Source of the DNA: an uncultured Bdellovibrio sp.
GTDB lineage: Bacteria > Bdellovibrionota > Bdellovibrionia > Bdellovibrionales > Bdellovibrionaceae
Assembly: GCF_946478835.1 (NCBI RefSeq)
Contig: NZ_CAMLDV010000151.1
Span: 1-8,562, forward strand
Direction: 5' to 3'
DNA: 8,562 bases
Shown here one piece after another: positions 1 to 5,328 of this stretch (position 1 is the stretch's first letter; the number at the start of each line of letters is the position of its first letter). Below the pieces are notes generated by a model. That model saw only the letters and a list, made by a program, of their open reading frames with translations, ran no database searches and was not told the DNA's origin. The translations under genes were made by a program, and so were the position numbers.

Positions 1-223
1 CATAAAGAGACGCACCAATGCTTCCAAGAGTTTCTGCTAACACCACGGAGGCTCCGCCGTGCAGGATTCCGAAAACTTGATGAGTTCTATGATCGACAGG
101 CATTTCGGCCTCAAGAAGACCGTCCTCAACGCGCGTCAGTCGAATGCCTAAATGTTCGACCATGGTGTTTTTGCTCAGAGAGTTTAATTCTTCGACGCTG
201 GTTTTTTTCATGCGAATTTCCAT
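1..223 (-). CDS. Hotdog-fold acyl-CoA thioesterase (YdiI/EntH/MenI-like), 3' end cut by window edge
   Basis: Only the first 74 codons are present; the gene continues beyond the left edge. The visible protein has the N-terminal half of the PaaI/YdiI class of hotdog thioesterases: an MPVDHRTHQ stretch at residues 41-49, then [16 protein letters not shown] at 53-68. In E. coli YdiI the working residues are Gln48, His54 and Glu63, which correspond here to Q49, H55 and E64, so the active site appears intact as far as it can be seen. Family members hydrolyse acyl- or aryl-CoA thioesters in the cytoplasm, including dihydroxynaphthoyl-CoA in menaquinone synthesis; the substrate here cannot be told. 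The start at 223 is chosen because a GAGG ribosome site lies 7 nt upstream; an in-frame ATG four codons later (211) is less well placed. It is divergent from the TrhA-type gene at 297. Confidence 0.85.
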   Translation of the reverse strand, partial: MEIRMKKTSVEELNSLSKNTMVEHLGIRLTRVEDGLLEAEMPVDHRTHQVFGILHGGASVVLAETLGSIGASLY

Positions 224-246
224 ACAATGTCCTCGATTCCCCTTGT

Positions 247-275
247 ATGATGGTAAGAGAATTCTTGTCGGTCAA
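247..275 (-). promoter_or_regulatory. Putative promoter of the thioesterase gene
   Basis: Reading the minus strand, TTGACC (270-275, 5/6 to the -35 consensus) is followed after exactly 17 bp by CATCAT (247-252, 4/6 to the -10 consensus). The predicted transcript starts near 240, giving a leader of about 17 nt that includes the GAGG ribosome site. It is predicted from sequence only. Confidence 0.45.
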
Positions 276-284
276 GAATCTCTT
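255..284. repeat. Inverted repeat between divergent thioesterase and trhA-like genes
   Basis: Arms AAGAG-a-ATTCTTG (255-267) and CAAGAATCTCTT (273-284) are complementary over 12 bp with one bulged A, around a TCGGT loop (268-272). The repeat overlaps the -35 and spacer of the putative thioesterase promoter and ends 12 bp before the trhA-like start codon. It could be an operator or a leader hairpin. It has no T tract on either side, so a terminator is unlikely. Confidence 0.6.
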
Positions 285-296
285 CAGAGAGGAACT

Positions 297-947
297 ATGA
301 AAACGGATTTAGCAGCAGTGACAAAACCTCTTTTACGCGGGCACTTTCATCAGGCAGCTTTCTTTTTTTCTTTGGGAGCCTGTGCCATGTTGATTGCCGC
401 AAGTCATGATGTCACAGCCGTTATTGCGAATATTATTTATTCATTAAGTCTTGCCGGACTATTTGGCATCAGTGCTCTTTATCATCGACCGCAGTGGCAA
501 CCGGAAGCTCGCATGTGGATGCGCCGTTTGGATCATGCTGCCATATTTATTTTGATTGCAGGGACGGGGACTCCAATTGCGCTGTTGGCAATTCCCGGAG
601 AATCGGGAAATAGATTTCTTACAATCATTTGGATTGCGGCAGCGATTGGCGTGATTCAATCTCTTTTTTGGGTAAAAGCTCCAAAGTGGTTGGCCGCTAT
701 TTTGTATATTATTATGGGATGGCTGGCTGTGCCTTATATGTCTGAGATTAAGAATGCGTTAGGACAGGGAAGTGTCACAGCTCTTTTGATCGGCGGAGTT
801 ATTTATACTTTGGGAGCTTTGGTTTATGCGTTTAAGCGTCCTAATCCCGCGCCGCGAGTTTTTGGTTATCACGAGATCTTTCATCTTCTTGTGATTGTCG
901 CGGCCGCTTTTCATTTTGTCGTGATTGCCGGTCTTGTGATGAGATAA
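297..947 (+). CDS. trhA: TrhA / hemolysin III family (PAQR-type) integral membrane protein
   Basis: This 216-residue protein has about seven hydrophobic segments and the signature of the bacterial HlyIII/PAQR superfamily. SALYH (59-63) ends the second helix, RRLDHAAIFILIAGT (76-90) gives the conserved D79-H80 and GT, and GYHEIFH (190-196) supplies the HxxxH of the last helix (H192, H196). In PAQR proteins the His/Asp set binds zinc inside the membrane. The E. coli homologue YqfA/TrhA is linked to membrane energetics and lipid homeostasis; 'hemolysin' is a historical name. The length matches the family. The reading frame is open from 144, but the start at 297 is preferred: it has a GAGAGGA ribosome site 3-8 nt upstream and gives the family N terminus, whereas the extra 51 codons would run through the divergent promoter region. 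Its 3' end overlaps the tetR gene by 37 nt, tail to tail. Confidence 0.9.
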   Translation: MKTDLAAVTKPLLRGHFHQAAFFFSLGACAMLIAASHDVTAVIANIIYSLSLAGLFGISALYHRPQWQPEARMWMRRLDHAAIFILIAGTGTPIALLAIPGESGNRFLTIIWIAAAIGVIQSLFWVKAPKWLAAILYIIMGWLAVPYMSEIKNALGQGSVTALLIGGVIYTLGALVYAFKRPNPAPRVFGYHEIFHLLVIVAAAFHFVVIAGLVMR

Positions 948-1516
948 GGCTGAAGAACGGAGCTGATTCGGTTTGTAAGATGGCGCTCAATATTTTTTTC
1001 ATTAAGAAAACCAAACTGAAAAATCGAACCTTGGACAAGAGCTTCTAACGTCATTGCCAGATCTTCTGCATCAAGGCCCGCTTTCAATTCGCGATTGGCA
1101 ATGGCCTCTTGTGTGAGGCGATAAAAAATACGGCGCGTTTCTGCAAAGTAGGACGCCACTTTTTTTCTGACTTTAGGATCTTCGGCCTCCGTTCCAAGCC
1201 AGCGCAAATGTTCTCCCAATCTTTTTGAATCCACACTTTTTGAGATAAGGCGAAGAAATCCGAAAATACCCTGAAGGCCATTGAGTTCAGAAACTTTGGC
1301 GGTATTCATCTTTTCCATATTCTCGTCCCATTTCCGATTTCGGGCTAAATAGGCGAGATGTTTTTTTGTTTTAAAGCGCTTCACAAGGGCTGCCGGAGAA
1401 AGGCCCGTTGCCTTTGATATTTGCTCAAAAGTAAATGACTCAAATCCTTCACTGGAAATGATCTCAAAAGCTATTAACAATATATCAGAATCACTGACTT
1501 TTTTCGGTCTACCCAT
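911..1516 (-). CDS. TetR-family transcriptional regulator
   Basis: This 201-residue protein opens with MGRPKK, a common TetR N terminus. The helix-turn-helix is FTFEQISKATGLSPAALVKRFKTKKHL (28-54). A largely helical, less conserved ligand-binding and dimerisation half follows, whose ligand I cannot infer. The ATG at 1516 is chosen over an in-frame GTG at 1543: neither has a Shine-Dalgarno sequence, but the best promoter (-10 at 1525-1530) predicts RNA starting only a couple of bases before 1516, so translation is probably leaderless and the GTG would lie upstream of the transcript. The gene is divergent from clpP, with 51 bp between start codons, and tail-to-tail with trhA. By the usual TetR logic it is likely to repress itself and perhaps clpP or trhA; this is inferred from position. 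Confidence 0.88.
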   Translation of the reverse strand: MGRPKKVSDSDILLIAFEIISSEGFESFTFEQISKATGLSPAALVKRFKTKKHLAYLARNRKWDENMEKMNTAKVSELNGLQGIFGFLRLISKSVDSKRLGEHLRWLGTEAEDPKVRKKVASYFAETRRIFYRLTQEAIANRELKAGLDAEDLAMTLEALVQGSIFQFGFLNEKNIERHLTNRISSVLQPYLITRPAITTK

Positions 1517-1524
1517 ATTTCTAG

Positions 1525-1539
1525 ATAGTAAATGACTAT
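1525..1539. promoter_or_regulatory. Candidate TetR operator: inverted repeat ATAGT-N5-ACTAT
   Basis: ATAGT (1525-1529) and ACTAT (1535-1539) are perfect complements around AAATG, and a further A/T pair lies inside the spacer. It covers the predicted tetR -10 box and lies 28 bp upstream of the clpP start codon, so a bound regulator could affect both directions. The short arms keep confidence moderate. Confidence 0.4.
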
Positions 1540-1553
1540 TCACTTATTATCAA
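1525..1553 (-). promoter_or_regulatory. Putative tetR promoter giving a near-leaderless mRNA
   Basis: On the minus strand TTGATA (1548-1553, 5/6 match) and TACTAT (1525-1530, 4/6 match) are separated by exactly 17 bp. Initiation 6-8 nt downstream of the -10 falls at about 1517-1519, that is 1-3 nt before the ATG at 1516. This agrees with the absence of a ribosome site. Confidence 0.5.
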
Positions 1554-1554
1554 G

Positions 1555-1561
1555 AAGGAGG
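1555..1561 (+). promoter_or_regulatory. Strong ribosome binding site of clpP
   Basis: AAGGAGG, a perfect anti-Shine-Dalgarno complement, sits 6 nt before the ATG at 1568. It fixes the clpP start, although the frame is open from 1532. Confidence 0.8.
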
Positions 1562-1567
1562 TATCTT

Positions 1568-2179
1568 ATGGCCATTCATCCCTATGTTATCGAATCCACG
1601 TCTGCCGGTGAAAGAAGTTATGATGTTTACTCAAGACTGCTTAAAGACCGTATTGTTATTTTAGGCACTGCGATCAATGATGAAGTTGCAAACTCCATCG
1701 TGGCGCAGCTTTTGTTTTTAGAGGTCAATGATCCAGAAAGAGACATTCATCTTTATATTAATTCTCCCGGAGGTTCTGTTTCTGCGGGGCTTGCAATTTA
1801 CGATGTCATGCAATTTGTGAAGTGTGATGTGGCGACTTATTGTCTGGGAATGGCGGCGAGTATGGGATCTTTGCTTTTAACGGCGGGAACCACGGGAAAA
1901 CGTTTTTCCATGCCGAACAGTCGTATTTTACTTCATCAGCCGCATTTAGGTGACGGCGGTATCGGTGGGCAAGTGACGGATATTGAAATTCACGCGAAAG
2001 AACTTGTTCGTTCTAAGCGACTTATAACGGGGATTTATTCAAAACATTCCGGAAAAGACATGAAGTATCTGGAAAAAACCATGGAGCGGGATTATTATCT
2101 CACTGCAGAAGAGGCGAAAGATTTTGGTTTGATAGATCATATTGTGCAGCCTCGTAAAGGAATCAATGGCATCAGGTGA
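1568..2179 (+). CDS. clpP: ATP-dependent Clp protease proteolytic subunit ClpP (paralogue-like)
   Basis: This 203-residue cytoplasmic serine peptidase forms the barrel that degrades proteins fed in by ClpX/ClpA/ClpC ATPases. The catalytic triad is intact: S98 in GMAASMG (94-100), H123 in LLHQPH, and D175 in MERDYYL, matching Ser97, His122 and Asp171 of mature E. coli ClpP. The N terminus (VIESTSAGERSYDVYSRLLK) keeps the axial-loop region. Between His123 and the TDIEIHA handle helix it carries about three more residues than E. coli ClpP, a glycine-rich HLGDGGIGGQ loop. Neither tig nor clpX is beside it; it is instead coupled to a small P-loop protein whose ATG lies 14 nt before the clpP stop. 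This suggests an orphan or second clpP, though I cannot see the rest of the genome. A TetR gene is divergent from it and may control it. I found no convincing promoter of its own. Confidence 0.95.
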   Translation: MAIHPYVIESTSAGERSYDVYSRLLKDRIVILGTAINDEVANSIVAQLLFLEVNDPERDIHLYINSPGGSVSAGLAIYDVMQFVKCDVATYCLGMAASMGSLLLTAGTTGKRFSMPNSRILLHQPHLGDGGIGGQVTDIEIHAKELVRSKRLITGIYSKHSGKDMKYLEKTMERDYYLTAEEAKDFGLIDHIVQPRKGINGIR

Positions 2180-2702
2180 GATCCGAAAAATCGCGGTGGT
2201 TGGAAATGCAGGAGGTGGAAAGACCACCCTCAGCCGCCGTCTTGCGCGCATTCATGATCTTCCTTTAACTCATGTCGATGCCATTCAGTTTGTGGCGGGA
2301 ATGCAGATTCGTCCGCATCGAGATTCCATTCAAAGGCTTAATGAAATTCAAGGACAGCCTTCTTGGATTATTGATGGATACGGACCTTTGGATATTATCG
2401 AAAAACGTTTTCAAGCTTCGGATCGAGTGGTGTTTATTGATTTTCCGTTGTGGCGCCATTACTGGTGGTGCACAAAAAGACAGATTCAAAACTTATGGTC
2501 GAAAAGAGAAGAGCTGCCGGAAGGTTGCAATGAACTTACGTGGGCGCATACGGTGAAGCTTTATAAAACTTTATGGCGTGTGCACAAGTTGATGAGACCT
2601 GAGCTTCTGAGAATTTTTGCCCGTGAGAATTTAAAAGGTAAAGTCGTCTATGTGCGGACTTTGAAAGACTGGAGGCGTCTTTCAAAGTCCGGTGTTTCTT
2701 AA
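2166..2702 (+). CDS. P-loop NTPase, adenylate kinase-like (FlaR 'topology modulation' family)
   Basis: This 178-residue cytoplasmic protein starts almost directly with a beta strand and Walker A, IAVVGNAGGGKTTLSRRLA (9-27; P-loop G13-T20). LPLTHVDAIQF follows, where the Asp is the usual acceptor-side residue in this group, then WIIDGYG and the hydrophobic strand VVFIDFP. This order is that of small proteins annotated as FlaR or 'adenylate kinase and related kinases'. They are presumed to phosphorylate nucleotide-like small molecules, but the substrate is generally unknown; the FlaR name does not establish a role in DNA topology. The start at 2166 has AAGGA 4 nt upstream and overlaps the clpP stop by 14 nt, so translation is probably coupled to clpP. 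The last 16 codons contain a 15-bp perfect hairpin, and the stop codon abuts that of the convergent small gene. Confidence 0.82.
   Translation: MASGEIRKIAVVGNAGGGKTTLSRRLARIHDLPLTHVDAIQFVAGMQIRPHRDSIQRLNEIQGQPSWIIDGYGPLDIIEKRFQASDRVVFIDFPLWRHYWWCTKRQIQNLWSKREELPEGCNELTWAHTVKLYKTLWRVHKLMRPELLRIFARENLKGKVVYVRTLKDWRRLSKSGVS
2655..2700 (+). terminator. Terminator-like hairpin embedded in the kinase coding sequence
   Basis: Arms 2655-2669 (CGGACTTTGAAAGAC) and 2677-2691 (GTCTTTCAAAGTCCG) are perfectly complementary over 15 bp, with a 7-nt loop. The plus-strand RNA then reads GGUGUUUCUU before the stop codon, moderately U-rich. The whole element lies in the final codons of the kinase gene, and no intergenic DNA is available for a terminator. 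On the minus strand the same hairpin falls 12 nt past the stop of the convergent gene but is not followed by T residues. Confidence 0.65.
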
Positions 2703-3032
2703 TTACAAGCAGTTTGCTTCATCATAAGAAGCATCGCCATCCTGGTCGTCTTGGCCAGAATAAATGTCAGTCACTGTGCATTTGCCATTTACGATTTTCA
2801 AAGAAACTCCTGTAAGGCTGCTGCCGTCACCGAATTGGATTTCTTCAACACTTGGATCTTGTTTTAATTTACAAGCCCAGATCAAAGACATGTTTTGTTT
2901 AAATTCCTGCAAAGACATTTCCGCATATTTTGCCGCTTCTTTTTCTGCAAACTTGGCGCATTTAAGATTTGCTGAGGCGAAAGCGAAGTTCGCAGACATG
3001 AAAGTAGCAAGAACGAGAACGATGATTTTCAT
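2703..3032 (-). CDS. Small secreted protein of unknown function with four cysteines
   Basis: I do not recognise this 109-residue protein. It has a clear Sec signal peptide: MK, a hydrophobic core, and a likely signal peptidase I site after AFA (residue 19). The predicted mature protein is about 90 residues and contains C25, C54, C85 and C108, which could form two disulfides in the periplasm or outside the cell. The C-terminal tail is strongly acidic (DDQDGDASYDE). The start at 3032 is chosen because AGGAG lies 5 nt upstream; an in-frame GTG at 3038 would sit inside that ribosome site. The stop codon directly abuts that of the plus-strand kinase. No domain is visible that would assign a function. 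Confidence 0.75.
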   Translation of the reverse strand: MKIIVLVLATFMSANFAFASANLKCAKFAEKEAAKYAEMSLQEFKQNMSLIWACKLKQDPSVEEIQFGDGSSLTGVSLKIVNGKCTVTDIYSGQDDQDGDASYDEANCL

Positions 3033-3070
3033 ATTCACTCCTGAATTTGTTTTTTAGAAATGAGAACTCT

Positions 3071-3076
3071 TTTATA
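3071..3076 (-). promoter_or_regulatory. Possible -10 box of the small secreted protein gene
   Basis: On the minus strand TATAAA (5/6) predicts RNA starting near 3064 with a leader of about 32 nt. No good -35 is present at 16-18 bp, so this is a weak call. Confidence 0.25.
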
Positions 3077-3090
3077 TTTTCACCGGCATT

Positions 3091-3119
3091 TTGGCTACTA
3101 CATTGGTGCAAACTAAATA
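3091..3119 (+). promoter_or_regulatory. Possible promoter of the 3160 gene
   Basis: TTGGCT (3091-3096, 4/6) and TAAATA (3114-3119, 3/6) are separated by 17 bp. RNA would start near 3126, giving a 34-nt leader. The element overlaps a sequence motif that recurs at 8505-8529. Confidence 0.3.
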
Positions 3120-3159
3120 TTCGTTTTGAGCATGGTAATATCTGCAATATGATGGGGTC

Positions 3160-3834
3160 ATGATCGACTCTCAGGGGCTTTATGTGCAGGCAGATGGTAG
3201 CAATGGAGACTCCGCTCATAGAACGGGCTTAGTCTGTGCCTTGTATTGTCTTTTGGGTGAATCTGAAAAAGCTGAGGTTCTCTGTTCTACGATGATCCGC
3301 GAGTTGGAAGTTCAGCCCGGTGTTTATCGTCGGTCTTCTTATGGCGACACGTGGGATACGAACCCTCGTTGTTTTAGTCGCGATCAAGCAAGTCGCTTGG
3401 TTTTGGCATTCGCTCTTCTTGGCAAAAAACAAAAATTGAAAAGCTGGTTGTGGGCGATGTTTAAGCGCGGATTCTTTCATCAAAATAATTTAGATGATGA
3501 AACGGGTCGCTGGAAATTTCCTGATCTGATGGGGATCGGAGAGTGGAGCAATCTTATTCGCGGTCTTGGATGGTGGTGGGCTTATCCCTTGTTGGTTTTA
3601 CTCGACCTCAATTTTATTGGAATGGTTTTTTTAAGAAAACCTTGGGATGGAGCAAGCCTGTACGTTCCTGATCTAAAATATGCGCAAATAAAATATCCCA
3701 CGCCGACAGCGTGGTTTGCAGAAAAATTAAACTCGAAAGCGGATTGGTGTTCGGAAGCTCTCAGCAACCACGCAGCTGAAAATAATGGCTGCGTGGAATG
3801 TGGAGATCTGTTTGCAAAATTAGCGAAGGTCTAA
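3160..3834 (+). CDS. Hypothetical protein with DGSNGDSAHR and NPRCFSRDQ motifs
   Basis: I do not recognise the function of this 224-residue protein. It is rich in Trp and has two strongly patterned segments: DGSNGDSAHRTG (12-23) and YGDTWDTNPRCFSRDQASRLVLAFALLG (61-88). The acidic/polar clusters, each followed by a short hydrophobic helix, look like the helical hairpins of (alpha/alpha) toroid proteins, but this is only an impression. Residues 137-158 (WWWAYPLLVLLDLNFIGMVF) form one possible membrane or membrane-surface helix. There is no signal peptide. Four cysteines lie in the last third (C197, C211, C214) and near the N terminus. A stop codon at 3136 limits any upstream extension, and a GGGG three bases before the ATG is a weak ribosome site. 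The 3' end overlaps the convergent hydrolase gene by 15 nt and contains two GC-rich hairpins. Confidence 0.75.
   Translation: MIDSQGLYVQADGSNGDSAHRTGLVCALYCLLGESEKAEVLCSTMIRELEVQPGVYRRSSYGDTWDTNPRCFSRDQASRLVLAFALLGKKQKLKSWLWAMFKRGFFHQNNLDDETGRWKFPDLMGIGEWSNLIRGLGWWWAYPLLVLLDLNFIGMVFLRKPWDGASLYVPDLKYAQIKYPTPTAWFAEKLNSKADWCSEALSNHAAENNGCVECGDLFAKLAKV
3698..3714. repeat. Short hairpin CCACGC-CGACA-GCGTGG inside the 3160 gene
   Basis: A perfect 6-bp GC-rich stem with a 5-nt loop lies about 120 nt before the stop codon. Its arms have the same core sequence as the outer part of the hairpin at 3768-3796, so the two could pair alternatively. Confidence 0.45.
3768..3796. repeat. Hairpin CCACGCAGC / GCTGCGTGG near the 3' end of the 3160 gene
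   Basis: Nine perfect base pairs, plus two possible G-U pairs inside, surround an A-rich loop. It ends 36 nt before the stop codon and is not followed by T residues on either strand. It is therefore not a canonical intrinsic terminator, though it could stabilise an RNA 3' end. Confidence 0.5.
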
Positions 3835-4710
3835 AAATTCGCTGACAATGATAGCCGTGGCTTCAGGCATCTTGCTGCTTTCCGAAGTGGTCGCAGCGAC
3901 TTCACCAATGTAATTTCCGTGAGTTCCCGGAAGTACAGCCAGGCGTCCGTGTTGAACTGTGCGTGACATTCTAAGAGCATGCTCAACAGTGATAGCATCT
4001 TGATCGCCAAGGAGAACTAAAGTCGGTGCGGTGATCGACTTGATTTCTTTTTCTGGAATATCTTTAAATCCCTGCATGCGGCGACTGTCTTGTAAGAAGA
4101 GTTGCTCTTGGTGTTTTGGATCGGGATTGATCTTGCGATCTGCGGCTAGCAACTCTTTTGGCATATTTGCCATCGAAGCTTTATTCATTCCATCCCAAAA
4201 TCCTTTAAACATGCCGTCGCGACGATATTGCGCGGACGCGATCACGAGTTTGTTTACTTTGTGAGGAGCAAAGTGCGCGACTCTGAGGGCGATGGTTCCG
4301 CCATTGCTAAATCCCATAATGTCGGCTTTATCGATTTTCAAATAATCCAAAAGGGCTGCGGCATCATGAGCAGAATTGTCGAAAGTGAATGGACGGTCAA
4401 TCGCAACGGTGTGTCCGTGTCCTTGCTCTTCCATAGCAATGACCTTACGGTGTTTTGCTACGAGAGGAATAAACTTCGCCCAGTTCGATTCAATTGTTGA
4501 TCCACCTCCGTGAAGCAAAAGAAGCGGAATTGGATTTTTCAATTCTTCCGTTGGTTCGTAGACTTCATAATAGAGCTTAAGTCCGTTTACGGGAGCGTAA
4601 CCAGATTGCATTTTAACCTCCGCCGTCTTGGCTTGAAGTTTTGAAGAGTGGGCGCAGGCGCCTAGACCAAGAAGAGAAACGACGAGAAGAACTGTTGGGA
4701 TGAATTTCAT
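3820..4710 (-). CDS. Lipoprotein alpha/beta-hydrolase
   Basis: This 296-residue protein begins with a lipoprotein signal peptide whose lipobox LGAC ends at C19, followed by AHSS, so it should be lipid-anchored on the outside of the inner membrane or in the outer membrane. The rest is a single alpha/beta-hydrolase domain. The oxyanion-hole segment is LLLHGGG (64-70), the nucleophile elbow is MGFSNGG (132-138) with S135, the acid is probably D238 in LLGDQD, and the histidine is H264 in PGTHGNY. The triad is therefore complete. Members of this fold include esterases, lipases and peptidases; the substrate cannot be assigned. The start is supported by GGAGG 4 nt upstream. It follows the membrane-protein gene on the same strand after 67 nt and may share its MarR-controlled promoter. 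Its 3' end overlaps the 3160 gene by 15 nt. Confidence 0.9.
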   Translation of the reverse strand: MKFIPTVLLVVSLLGLGACAHSSKLQAKTAEVKMQSGYAPVNGLKLYYEVYEPTEELKNPIPLLLLHGGGSTIESNWAKFIPLVAKHRKVIAMEEQGHGHTVAIDRPFTFDNSAHDAAALLDYLKIDKADIMGFSNGGTIALRVAHFAPHKVNKLVIASAQYRRDGMFKGFWDGMNKASMANMPKELLAADRKINPDPKHQEQLFLQDSRRMQGFKDIPEKEIKSITAPTLVLLGDQDAITVEHALRMSRTVQHGRLAVLPGTHGNYIGEVAATTSESSKMPEATAIIVSEFLDLR

Positions 4711-4730
4711 GAAGCCTCCAAGAGAAAATT

Positions 4731-4770
4731 CAATGACTCTTCGAAGGCTTTGTCTATTTCCGACTCATTG
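4731..4770. repeat. Weak inverted repeat CAATGA...TCATTG between hydrolase and membrane-protein genes
   Basis: Six-bp arms at 4731-4736 and 4765-4770, plus two more pairs past one mismatch, flank a loop that contains the small palindrome CTTCGAAG. There is no T tract. It may be an RNA structure between two co-transcribed genes, or chance. Confidence 0.3.
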
Positions 4771-4777
4771 CTTCTAT

Positions 4778-5245
4778 TTATTCATCAAGAGTTAACGACC
4801 ATAGAACAGTAAAAAAACTAATGAGGTCAAGAGGAGTGCGCCAGTAGGTCAAAGTCTTCCACGTCGATACACGATTCATCAACTCTTCACTTGGTGGCGA
4901 GTTGGTGGCGATTTTTTGAAAGGACAGCATTTCGGGGATGAAATACAAAAAACTCCATCCTCTCATGATAACGTAGGAACCTAAAGAGATCAGAAGAAAA
5001 GTCCGACGGCTTGCTATGCGCCAGTTTAAAAATAAGGCTACAAGGATAAAGACCGTAATTAAAATATGGACCGGTATCCAGAACTTCTGAAGAGGAACAC
5101 CCGTGCCTTCTTGAATAAGCGTAAAGGAGGTTGGTGGTTGCAGACTCCATTGAGGATTGATGACGAAACCTTCGTAAAAACCTCCGCCGACAGCCAAGGC
5201 CAATGAGAAGCCAGCAGCTACAAGTGATAGATTTGCCCAAAGCAT
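4778..5245 (-). CDS. Four-helix integral membrane protein, DUF1772/anthrone-oxygenase-like
   Basis: This 155-residue protein has four hydrophobic segments, at about 3-22, 56-74, 82-104 and 136-152, and a periplasmic or cytoplasmic stretch with NPQWSLQPP. The overall layout, with an Arg before the third helix end (MRGWSFLYFIPE) and a WKTLTYWRTPLDL motif leading into the last helix, resembles DUF1772-type membrane proteins. This is a by-eye match and the biochemical role is unknown. The start at 5245 is well supported by AAGGAG 6 nt upstream. It is divergent from a MarR gene, and the shared region holds two matching operators, so it is probably the direct target of that regulator. The lipoprotein hydrolase follows on the same strand and may be co-transcribed. 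Confidence 0.8.
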   Translation of the reverse strand: MLWANLSLVAAGFSLALAVGGGFYEGFVINPQWSLQPPTSFTLIQEGTGVPLQKFWIPVHILITVFILVALFLNWRIASRRTFLLISLGSYVIMRGWSFLYFIPEMLSFQKIATNSPPSEELMNRVSTWKTLTYWRTPLDLISFFTVLWSLTLDE

Positions 5246-5264
5246 GAAAATCTCCTTTTTTAAA

Positions 5265-5284
5265 TATCTTAGTTTGCTAAGATA
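5265..5284. promoter_or_regulatory. MarR operator 1: TATCTTAG-tttg-CTAAGATA
   Basis: A perfect palindrome with 8-bp arms and a 4-bp centre. It shares its length and outer hexamers with the site at 5329-5348. It lies in the predicted leader of the membrane-protein transcript and directly upstream of the predicted marR -35 box. Confidence 0.75.
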
Positions 5285-5287
5285 AAT

Positions 5288-5316
5288 TTAGCAGGTTTCT
5301 TATGTACTTTTATAGG
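5288..5316 (+). promoter_or_regulatory. Putative marR promoter
   Basis: TTAGCA (5288-5293, 4/6) and TATAGG (5311-5316, 4/6) are 17 bp apart. The predicted start near 5323 places operator 2 just inside the transcript. Confidence 0.4.
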
Positions 5317-5328
5317 GTAAAATGTCAA
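5301..5328 (-). promoter_or_regulatory. Putative promoter of the membrane-protein gene
   Basis: On the minus strand a consensus -35, TTGACA (5323-5328), adjoins operator 2. The -10 is poor: TACATA (5301-5306) after 16 bp is the best candidate. The predicted leader of about 50 nt contains operator 1. Confidence 0.4.

Noticed and set aside
144..296. N-terminal extension of the trhA-like gene by 51 codons
   Set aside because: It overlaps the thioesterase gene and the divergent promoter region, has no ribosome site, and does not belong to the family; the ATG at 297 has a good one.
960..998. T7 run at 992-998 downstream of trhA, considered as its terminator
   Set aside because: Only a 4-bp GAGC/GCTC pairing with a long loop precedes it, too weak for an intrinsic terminator.
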